Shown here piece after piece: positions 1 through 5,752 of a stretch of 7,364 nt of DNA. Within the stretch, counting starts at the first letter, position 1, and the number at the start of each line of letters is the position of its first letter. Position numbers and translations under genes: made by a program. The notes beneath the pieces were generated by a model that saw nothing but the letters and a program-made list of their open reading frames with translations, was not told the DNA's origin and did not search any database. The DNA comes from Pseudomonadota bacterium. GTDB taxonomy: Bacteria > Pseudomonadota > Gammaproteobacteria > Burkholderiales > Ferrovaceae. The stretch is taken from the NCBI GenBank assembly GCA_021828575.1, contig JAJZEL010000149.1:1-7364 (forward strand), written 5' to 3'.

Positions 1-1064
1 AAAGCCACGATCCATCGCCGGGACCGCACTTCGCCAGTCAGACGGGAAGTCCACAGAATGACGGCTGCCAGCACCACGAACCCGTAAGCAGGAAGGACAT
101 AACGCGCCGCACTTTGCGGGGCAATCCAGTAAGGCAGGCAATTGATGGCCGCTATTCCCAGCGCCAGCCGGGCCTCCAGTGGCCAGCCGGAAAAGGGCCT
201 CTTGCGTTGGACCAGAGCCCTCATCACCACCCAGGAAGAAGGCAGCAGGCTCAGCGCAAGGCTTGCAGGAAATGTGACCAGTTTGATGCCGTAATTTTTC
301 CAGCTGGTGACGCCCAGCAATTTTGAGGTGATGTCCTGCTCCTGCCAGGAGGTCTGGATGGGGTCATGTCGTCCCGCAAAATACCACCAGACCAGCAGGG
401 GCACCAATCCTGCCAGACAAGTTCCCCAGGCACGGAGCGACCATAACCACTGGCGATAAGGTGCGTGGAGGACAAGTATGCACCAGGCGGTCGCATAGAA
501 AAAATAGGCCGTGATGACTTTGGTGAGATAAGACGCCAGTATGGCCAGCAAGGACAGGAAAAGAAGCCGTGTATCCCGGCGCTGGCTGCTGACCCACAGC
601 AGGCTCACCGCCAGAACCATCCAGAAGGAGAACAGGGGGTCTGCGTAAGCCAGCCAGCCCCGGTAACACAACACATCGGCTGTCACCAGGTAAAACAGGG
701 GAACCAGAGAGGCCACCTGAGGATTGGGCACCACCCTGCGTGCCAGCCAGCCAAGTGTCAAGGCCGTGCCAAGCGTGGCTGACACCGTCACCAGACGCGC
801 CGCCACCAGCACATGCTTCCATCCCAAAAGCCAGGCCAGGGGAATCATCAACCAGTTGTAAAGGGGAGGGCGCCCGCCCATGCTGCCAAGCACCACCACG
901 CTTCTGAAGGAGTGGTGGTGCCACATTTCCATGGACATGAGTGTGTAGTTGGCTTCTTCCCCCACGTAATGGAAAAAAAGAGGGGGCACATAACAAAGCA
1001 CGGCCAAGGCAAGCAGAATGCGCCGGTGGGCAAGCAACCAGTCCAGATCAGCCCTGTTCTGCAT
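1..1064 (-). CDS. GT39/ArnT-like membrane glycosyltransferase, 3' end cut by window edge
   Basis: An open frame of 354 codons runs from ATG at 1064 to the left edge without a stop, so the C-terminus is missing. The protein is strongly hydrophobic, with a membrane segment at about residues 15-34 and many more to about 340, as in GT-C enzymes that move a sugar from a polyprenyl-phosphate donor at the periplasmic face. Supporting motifs are GEEANYTL (35-42) in the first outer loop, where the acidic catalytic residues lie in this superfamily, GGRPPLYNWL (63-72), YADPLFSFW (140-148) and SAARYVLPAY (318-327), all typical of the PMT/ArnT (GT39) family. The start overlaps the end of the upstream GT9 gene by 17 bases and is preceded by a weak AGGG, suggesting translational coupling. 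Sugar and acceptor cannot be read from the sequence; lipid A, core sugar or protein are all possible. The family call is firm, the substrate unknown. Confidence 0.85.
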   Translation of the reverse strand, partial: MQNRADLDWLLAHRRILLALAVLCYVPPLFFHYVGEEANYTLMSMEMWHHHSFRSVVVLGSMGGRPPLYNWLMIPLAWLLGWKHVLVAARLVTVSATLGTALTLGWLARRVVPNPQVASLVPLFYLVTADVLCYRGWLAYADPLFSFWMVLAVSLLWVSSQRRDTRLLFLSLLAILASYLTKVITAYFFYATAWCILVLHAPYRQWLWSLRAWGTCLAGLVPLLVWWYFAGRHDPIQTSWQEQDITSKLLGVTSWKNYGIKLVTFPASLALSLLPSSWVVMRALVQRKRPFSGWPLEARLALGIAAINCLPYWIAPQSAARYVLPAYGFVVLAAVILWTSRLTGEVRSRRWIVA

Positions 1065-2145
1065 GTCTGCCCTGCGTTGCGCCGAATGCCAGGGCATGGC
1101 TCAGCGTGGTCCAGACTTCCTGGACTGAAAGGGTTTCCAGGCACCGGCTGGCACTTTGCCGATGACGGTCACAACCTTCCTGCCTGCAGGGCACACAATC
1201 GCCACTGCCCTGAACCAGAAACACATTGCCTTGGTGCTGCGAGCCTTTCATGTACCAGGGCTCCCCGCCCAGAACGTCCTGCCCACTGGGCCAGGGGCCC
1301 CACTTGACGGGATTTGAAGGGCCAAAGAGAACCACCACGGGGACCCCTGTCGCCGCGGCCACATGAGTCATGCCCGTGTCCGTCCCCACAAACAGGCGGG
1401 ACCCGGCCACCAGGTCCGCTGCCTGGGCCAGGCTCAGGACGCCTGCCAGGTCAAGGGCACCGCCCTCACGCGCAAGGCGGGAAGTCAATTGACGTTCCTC
1501 GGAATCATTGCCACCGGTGATCACCACCGGAATGCCTTCCCCGACGAGCCGCCGTGCCAGGGCAATCCAATGCGCTTCAGGCCACATCTTGTAGCGAAAC
1601 TTCGGATAGGGGTGCAGGACTGCATACGTTCCCCTCTGCAGGGAGGCGGGCAGCTGTCCCCCGGCTGTGGGAGGAATCACACGACCATGCACCGGCAATC
1701 CCAACGTCTTCACAAGACGAAGTCCGAGGAGCACTGTATGGGTGTGTTCGTCATCAAAGGGAAGTCGCTGGGTGAGCAACCGCGCAGAAAACCAGCTGCT
1801 GTGCGAATTGACGAAACCGATGGAACAAGGCGCAGCCACACGGCAATAAAGCCTGGCCCTATCGGAAGACACAGGTGTCAGGGCCATGTCGTAATGGTTC
1901 CACAAGGCCACCCATTCCTTTAAACGCCTGTACCAAGGACTGCGATGGGGGGTTTCAATGACATGGCTCACATCAGGATTGCCCTCCAGCATACCCCTCA
2001 TGCCGTCGAGCACGAGTACGTCGATCACGGCATCCGGCTGGGCCAGGCGGAGGGAATGAATCACGGGAGTGGCCAGGAGAAGGTCCCCCAGTCGCAGGGT
2101 GCAGACCAGAAGGTATCTTTGTGGCTTACGGGCACGGGCCTTCAT
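1048..2145 (-). CDS. Glycosyltransferase family 9, heptosyltransferase-like
   Basis: A 365-residue protein, the usual length for the LPS heptosyltransferase (WaaC/WaaF/WaaQ) family, which are cytoplasmic GT-B enzymes adding ADP-heptose or a related sugar to the LPS core. The N-terminal domain begins with RLGDLLLATP (18-27), the glycine loop whose Asp (D21) corresponds to the proposed catalytic base. The C-terminal donor domain shows LHPYPKFRYKMWP (177-189), VVITGG (207-212), the signature GTDTGMTHVAAATG (254-267) and VVLFGPSNPVKW (271-282). A Cys cluster (C317, C320, C325, C335) near the C-terminus resembles one common in WaaF-type proteins. The open frame extends upstream to 2277, but the ATG at 2145 is chosen because it forms an ATGA overlap with the stop of the preceding gene and because the glycine loop then lies at the normal distance from the N-terminus. 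It is the middle gene of a coupled three-gene run. Which sugar it transfers is not determinable here. Confidence 0.9.
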   Translation of the reverse strand: MKARARKPQRYLLVCTLRLGDLLLATPVIHSLRLAQPDAVIDVLVLDGMRGMLEGNPDVSHVIETPHRSPWYRRLKEWVALWNHYDMALTPVSSDRARLYCRVAAPCSIGFVNSHSSWFSARLLTQRLPFDDEHTHTVLLGLRLVKTLGLPVHGRVIPPTAGGQLPASLQRGTYAVLHPYPKFRYKMWPEAHWIALARRLVGEGIPVVITGGNDSEERQLTSRLAREGGALDLAGVLSLAQAADLVAGSRLFVGTDTGMTHVAAATGVPVVVLFGPSNPVKWGPWPSGQDVLGGEPWYMKGSQHQGNVFLVQGSGDCVPCRQEGCDRHRQSASRCLETLSVQEVWTTLSHALAFGATQGRHAEQG

Positions 2146-2432
2146 GGGCTGTGAAAGCTCTGCGGGAAGAAGGCCCTTTCCAGTTGTGCGGCCTCCATTG
2201 TAAGTATTCTCGCCTGGTTGTCCATGACCCCATAGGACAACATCACCTGATCGCCGTGTATGGCGATGCCGGCACAAAACTCCACGCCTTCCGTTTCAAA
2301 CTGAAAGGGTCCGGAACGCCCCAGCAGTGTGAAAGACTCATCAAACACCATGAGGTAATGATGAAAAACCACTTTCTTCCTTTGGTAAGCCGGATCGCGT
2401 GACAGGTGCTTCATGTACAGTTTTTTCAGCAT
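2142..2432 (-). CDS. C-terminal part of GH130-like beta-propeller protein (downstream of in-frame TGA)
   Basis: A 96-residue frame with ATG at 2432, in the same reading frame as the 221-residue frame ending at 2442; one TGA plus three sense codons separate them. It carries the last propeller motifs of the family: VFHHYLMVFDESF (22-34), GPFQFETEGVEFCAG (41-55) and LSYGVMDNQARI (65-76). On its own it is far too short to make a whole propeller, so it is either the rest of a gene broken by a nonsense change, the product of reinitiation at 2432, or the tail of a readthrough product. A Shine-Dalgarno-like AGGTGA lies nine bases before the ATG, so separate translation is conceivable. The 3' end overlaps the GT9 start (ATGA). 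It keeps intact motifs, with no further stops or frame changes, so decay, if any, is recent. Confidence 0.6.
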   Translation of the reverse strand: MLKKLYMKHLSRDPAYQRKKVVFHHYLMVFDESFTLLGRSGPFQFETEGVEFCAGIAIHGDQVMLSYGVMDNQARILTMEAAQLERAFFPQSFHSP

Positions 2433-2441
2433 CGCGGCCCT

Positions 2442-2444
2442 TCA
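2442..2444 (-). other. In-frame TGA interrupting the GH130-like reading frame
   Basis: The frames 3107-2442 and 2432-2142 are in the same phase (3107 minus 2432 is 225 codons), and only this TGA separates family motifs that normally belong to one protein. A single base change, for example CGA to TGA, would explain it. It falls in what appears to be a loop between two propeller strands. TGA is also the normal stop of the GT9, GT4, response regulator and ligase genes here, so a reassigned genetic code is unlikely. Confidence 0.85.
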
Positions 2445-2447
2445 CCT
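2442..2447 (-). promoter_or_regulatory. Shine-Dalgarno-like AGGTGA overlapping the TGA stop
   Basis: On the minus strand the stop codon is part of AGGTGA, which matches the 3' half of the full Shine-Dalgarno consensus, followed by AAGGG and, nine bases after the TGA, by ATG at 2432. This could allow reinitiation and make the C-terminal part a separate polypeptide. The spacing is slightly long, and the match may be coincidental. Confidence 0.35.
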
Positions 2448-3107
2448 GTGGTGGGTCACGGCCAGATAACGACCCTTTCCCCAGGGAATCACTTCAGACG
2501 ACCCCGACATCATGGCCCCTCCAACAGGAGCCACGCTGTGCCGTGTGCCACTCCCGTTGGGAACGAATTCCAGTCCGGTGGCAGAAACACGGTAAATTTC
2601 CACGGGTTCCGTCGAATAAACCAGATACAGCTCCTCCCCCAGTACCCAGGGCATCCAGTTCTTTTCCCGCTCCAGGTGCTTGGGAGAAGGCAGCGCCCGA
2701 TAATCCGTCAACCGGTCGCCTTCGATGCGACATATCAGCATCGTGTTGTAATAACGACTGCCTTCGCGACGCAATCCACTGTACAGAATCCAAAGCTGTC
2801 CCCGCCATTCGAAAAGCCGACCATCTTCGAGCCCGTGAATGGCCTCGAAGCATTTCTGGCGCACGTCCCGGTCATCCAGCTTCAGGATGGAACGGACAGC
2901 GAGGTTTTCCGTATAGTCCACCAACCAGCTTTCGCTGCTCACAAAGGGCAGGGCAGGGCCCGCGTAGGGAACGGGATCCAGTGCACGGACAAGCACGGAA
3001 AACCCCCCGACCCTTCCCGTGATGGAAGGGTTGCAGAACTCTAGTGCAGTCGGAACCGCCACGTGATTGACGGAGACCCCGGGCCAATCTTTCATGAATT
3101 TATGCAT
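2442..3107 (-). CDS. N-terminal part of GH130-like beta-propeller protein, ended by in-frame TGA
   Basis: The frame encodes 221 residues that look like the first blades of the GH130-related five-bladed propeller family (beta-mannoside phosphorylase relatives and many uncharacterised members in glycan clusters). Motifs seen are CNPSI (25-29), GLEDGRLFEWRGQLW (92-106), where the ED pair resembles the catalytic-acid region of GH130, EKNWMPW (148-154), YLVYSTEP (161-168) and the SGSSEVIPW strand (201-209). The frame then stops at TGA (2442-2444), and the missing blades follow in the same frame to 2142. The full product without the stop would be about 321 residues, normal for the family. The start is ATG 3107 or ATG 3095 (residue 5); an in-frame TAA at 3117-3119 forbids anything longer, and neither has a clear ribosome binding site. 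It heads the operon with GT9 and GT39. Enzyme activity is unproven: it may act on mannosides or be a non-catalytic surface-glycan protein. Confidence 0.75.
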   Translation of the reverse strand: MHKFMKDWPGVSVNHVAVPTALEFCNPSITGRVGGFSVLVRALDPVPYAGPALPFVSSESWLVDYTENLAVRSILKLDDRDVRQKCFEAIHGLEDGRLFEWRGQLWILYSGLRREGSRYYNTMLICRIEGDRLTDYRALPSPKHLEREKNWMPWVLGEELYLVYSTEPVEIYRVSATGLEFVPNGSGTRHSVAPVGGAMMSGSSEVIPWGKGRYLAVTHHR

Positions 3108-3194
3108 ACGGTGCGATTATCCATCATCATGGGAAGTCATGGTGTCTGTTAAGATGCCAGCCGGTAATCGCCAAATCGTGGTACGCCTTGATTC
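3108..3194. promoter_or_regulatory. Divergent intergenic spacer, presumed promoters for both directions
   Basis: This 87-base stretch is the only real non-coding gap in the window and lies between the divergent GH130-like and ligase-like genes, so it should hold their promoters. For the minus strand, the best sigma-70-like pair I see is TTAACA (3152-3147) and GATGAT (3128-3123) with an 18-base spacer; GATAAT (3121-3116) is an alternative -10 very close to the start. For the plus strand, only a weak TAAGAT (3150-3155) stands out, without a convincing -35. I see no operator-like palindrome, riboswitch or terminator. The role as promoter region follows from gene layout; the boxes are weak. Confidence 0.4.
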
Positions 3195-4457
3195 GTGAAT
3201 AATCAGATTCGCATGCCTTTCCTCCCCAGTCGAGCCGTCAGGATTCTGACCTATTGCATGCTGGTCTGCCTGCCTTTCACCGTTGGCGGTGTCAACTTCT
3301 TTGGCGCTCTGGTCATTGCGACCTCTCTCCTCTCCCGGACATTCTGGTCTTCCGTTCGCTTCCTGGCAGGAAACCCCCTGGCAATCCTCTCACTCATCCT
3401 GCTTCTTCTGATGACCCTGGGCATCTTCCATACCACAGGCCCTTCTTCCGAAGCCCTCAATGTGCTCAATCGCTATAAAAAGCTGTTGCTCATTCCCCTG
3501 CTGATCCCCCATTTCCAGAAGCCGGACCACCGGGCGCTCGCCATGAAGGTGCTGGCCTGGGCCATTTTCGCCACGGTATTGCTTTCCTGGAGTGAGTTCT
3601 TCGGATGGACTCACCTCAGTGATCCTGCCTATGTGGAACCCCCCGGGGATGCGGTATTTAAGATGCATATCACGCAAGGCATGCTTTTCTCGCTCCTGGT
3701 GGCCATCACTCTGGGGTTGGCCCTTCACGCTTCTTCCGGCTTGTCACGGGTGCTCTATCTGGGAATGGCAGCGATCGCCACCGCTGACATCGGTTGGGTG
3801 ATGATTGCCCGCACGGGCAAGGCCGTCATCCCCATGCTGGGCATCTGGGCCATGTTCGAACTTCTTCGGAAAACCGGGCTGGCAAAAAAACACCTGATCC
3901 TGGGCCTGATCGTTCTGGGCATAGGGGCCGTCACGACCACCTTCATGCTCAACCCACACACGAGAATGGGTTCGATCCTGCAAGAGGTCCGGGAAACACG
4001 GCAAACCGGTTCCCTGACATCCCAGGGTGAACGGGTCGAGTTCTGGAAGAAAGGCTGGACGCTTTTTTCCTCGAGACCCCTGTCCGGGTATGGAACAGGC
4101 TCCATCCTCACTGAAACGACGCGGCTGAGCAAGGGAGAAGCCACTGAGGTGGGACGCCTTGCCACCTACAATCTTCATGACGAATTTCTCATGTGGGCGG
4201 CACAGCTGGGAGTGTTTGGCCTGGCAGGCATTCTTGCCTTGTTCTACTTCTGGCTGAAAAGCGCCTTCGTGAATGATGGCTGGTCAGGAACCCAAACCAG
4301 GGGCCATTGGATCGTATTCGCCACCGGCTGCCTCTTCAATTCCTTTTTGGGTGACTTCACGGAAGGGTTTTCCATGGTATTGATGATCGGGTTGTTCACT
4401 CCCTTGAGCATGGGAGTTTTCCAAAAACCCCGCAGGGCGGAGCATCACCCGATTTGA
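3195..4457 (+). CDS. O-antigen ligase/polymerase-type membrane protein (WaaL/Wzy family)
   Basis: A 420-residue polytopic inner-membrane protein with about twelve hydrophobic segments (roughly 14-50, 60-80, 95-133, 158-223, 232-252, 332-354 and 370-410) and one long periplasmic loop at about 253-330. The family signature lies in that loop: GERVEFWKKGWTLFSSRPLSGYGTGS (278-303), then NLHDEFL (326-332) with H328 at the place of the essential His of WaaL. The pattern is H-x, nine residues, then GVFGL, except that the residue after His is Asp rather than the usual Asn, Ser or Gln. ARTGKAV (205-211) matches the inner RTG motif. Such proteins join lipid-carrier-linked glycan to lipid A-core, polymerise O-units or glycosylate proteins; ligase and polymerase cannot be separated by sequence alone. 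The start is GTG 3195 (TGA lies in frame just upstream) or ATG 3213; neither has a good ribosome binding site. It is the only plus-strand gene, and its end overlaps the convergent GT4 gene by 13 bases. Confidence 0.85.
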   Translation: MNNQIRMPFLPSRAVRILTYCMLVCLPFTVGGVNFFGALVIATSLLSRTFWSSVRFLAGNPLAILSLILLLLMTLGIFHTTGPSSEALNVLNRYKKLLLIPLLIPHFQKPDHRALAMKVLAWAIFATVLLSWSEFFGWTHLSDPAYVEPPGDAVFKMHITQGMLFSLLVAITLGLALHASSGLSRVLYLGMAAIATADIGWVMIARTGKAVIPMLGIWAMFELLRKTGLAKKHLILGLIVLGIGAVTTTFMLNPHTRMGSILQEVRETRQTGSLTSQGERVEFWKKGWTLFSSRPLSGYGTGSILTETTRLSKGEATEVGRLATYNLHDEFLMWAAQLGVFGLAGILALFYFWLKSAFVNDGWSGTQTRGHWIVFATGCLFNSFLGDFTEGFSMVLMIGLFTPLSMGVFQKPRRAEHHPI

Positions 4458-5752
4458 AGTGACAGGCTGTCTACCTGATGCAGAATGGTGTCCACCGCTT
4501 GGCGCGTATCAAGGGGGGGTAATGGCGAAACGGGAAAGGTTTGCCTTTCCCAGTCATTCACCAGTCGCTTCAGCGCCAGCATCACGGCTTCCGTGTTGTC
4601 CACTTCCATGGCATAGCCCCCGTGGTCCGTCACCAACCGCTCCAACTGGGGGTTAAAGTGCACCAGACCGAACACGGGGCGACCTGCCCACAGGTAGTCA
4701 TAAAACTTTGAGGGAATATATTCTGCACAATCTGCCGTAGTGCCATGAATCAGTAGCAGGGCATCCATGCGATGCATTTCCTGCTGGATTCTCTGTCGGC
4801 CCGACAAGCCGGTGAGGGGGTCCCTTTCCAGCCGCCCGCGTTCCAGAAAGTATTTTCCGAGATCAAAACGCTCGATCATGATCCGACCGCGTCCGTCGAT
4901 GGCACCTCCAAAGCAGGGCACCCTGATGTGTTCGGCAAGGTCAGGATGTCGTTCACGAAATTCAGCAAACAGTTCCACGAAGGAGGCCAGGGTGCGTACG
5001 TCGGAGAGAGAGCCAAAATGCCCCAACTGAAGCAGCGGACCTTTGGCGTACCCGGCTTCCACCTGGGGAGGTTCCGCACCAGGCAACACCACAAAGCCCC
5101 GATCGCCCAGTTCGGGATGACGACGCAAGGCACTGGCATGGGCTTGTTCGGTAAACCACCATGCGCGATCGGCATGTCTGCAGATCACGCCTTCCAGTCG
5201 CGCCCAGAATTTCAGGTTGCGAGAAGCCGGGACCGTTCCTGGAAACACCATGGGATCATGCACTTCCGCAATCCAGGGAAGACCTGTGAGACGTTTTAGC
5301 CAGTAACCTGCCCAATGAGCTGAATAAGCACCCCCGGACGAATAGATCAACTGGGGTTGGTGCTGACGAATGGCCTTCCACCCCCGAAACACGGCTGCGG
5401 GCGTCCAGGACCACTGGCTTTGCAAACCCGCCACGGCCCTCTCCACCAGAATGAAAGGAGCAAGAAAAAGGGATATCAACCCCGTCACCAGACGATAGCG
5501 CCAGTCACGTCCCCAGCGGATGGCCAGGAGGTGTCGCATGTCAAACCGGAATCCTGCAGGCCCCCAGGGCAGCACCTGATAATGGGAAAACCGGTGGTCT
5601 CGCGTCCCGGTAACAGCGCTGATCACCACGGGATCAATGCCTGCCGCCATGAGATGTGGGATCTTGTCGGTCACGGTCAGGCTGGCCGCCCGACCATCCA
5701 TGTTGAAGCCGTGCGACAGGACAAGCCAGGACGGCCTGGAAATGCGGTTCAC
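4445..5752 (-). CDS. GT4-like glycosyltransferase (GT-B fold)
   Basis: A 435-residue protein of the length and layout of retaining GT-B transferases that add sugars to surface glycans in the cytoplasm. The N-terminal domain starts with WLVLSHGFNMDGRAASLT (9-26), a glycine-containing acceptor-domain start, followed by a hydrophobic, probably membrane-touching stretch (88-105), and contains IAEVHDP (161-167). The C-terminal domain has LGHFGSLSDVRTL (243-255) and the donor-binding EYIPSKFYDYLWAGRPVFGL (344-363), which is the variant of the GT4 E-x7-E region found in WbuB-like enzymes. The start is GTG at 5752, giving a GTGA overlap with the stop of the response regulator gene; GGAA six bases upstream is a plausible ribosome binding site, and no longer start is needed. 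It is thus the third gene of the kinase-regulator operon. Its 3' end overlaps the convergent ligase-like gene. Sugar specificity is unknown; a neighbouring role in LPS or exopolysaccharide synthesis is inferred. Confidence 0.85.
   Translation of the reverse strand: MNRISRPSWLVLSHGFNMDGRAASLTVTDKIPHLMAAGIDPVVISAVTGTRDHRFSHYQVLPWGPAGFRFDMRHLLAIRWGRDWRYRLVTGLISLFLAPFILVERAVAGLQSQWSWTPAAVFRGWKAIRQHQPQLIYSSGGAYSAHWAGYWLKRLTGLPWIAEVHDPMVFPGTVPASRNLKFWARLEGVICRHADRAWWFTEQAHASALRRHPELGDRGFVVLPGAEPPQVEAGYAKGPLLQLGHFGSLSDVRTLASFVELFAEFRERHPDLAEHIRVPCFGGAIDGRGRIMIERFDLGKYFLERGRLERDPLTGLSGRQRIQQEMHRMDALLLIHGTTADCAEYIPSKFYDYLWAGRPVFGLVHFNPQLERLVTDHGGYAMEVDNTEAVMLALKRLVNDWERQTFPVSPLPPLDTRQAVDTILHQVDSLSLQIG

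Noticed and set aside
364..996. Minus-strand open frame of 210 codons inside the GT39 region
   Set aside because: It is in another frame of the real GT39 gene. The overlapping frame from 1064 gives clean membrane segments and GT39 motifs, whereas this one does not.
813..1307. Plus-strand open frame of 164 codons crossing the GT9-GT39 junction
   Set aside because: It has low-complexity composition and no motifs, and lies fully opposite two well-supported genes.
2146..2277. 44-residue N-terminal extension of the GT9 frame
   Set aside because: It is composed of Arg, His and Gly-rich sequence opposite family expectations and overlaps the well-conserved end of the GH130-like frame. ATG 2145 with an ATGA overlap fits better.
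2420..2426. A AAA AAC slippery-looking heptamer on the minus strand just after the in-frame TGA
   Set aside because: The phase is wrong for a -1 slip, and both halves of the gene are already in the same frame, so a frameshift is not needed to join them.
2442..2444. TGA read as Trp through a variant genetic code
   Set aside because: Several intact genes in the window end naturally with TGA, and their stop overlaps with the next gene make sense only if TGA terminates.
2399..3044. Two long overlapping plus-strand open frames (over 200 codons each) opposite the GH130-like gene
   Set aside because: The translations are rich in Pro, Arg, His and Ser with no recognisable domain, while the minus strand carries clear family motifs. 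They are by-products of GC-rich coding on the other strand.
3189..3205. TGATT/AATCA inverted repeat around the GTG start of the ligase-type gene
   Set aside because: It is a five-base AT-rich stem with a seven-base loop, too weak to support a regulatory hairpin or operator call.
4461..4471. GACAGGCTGTC palindrome just past the ligase-type gene as a terminator
   Set aside because: The centre is a single base, so no loop can form, and no T tract follows.
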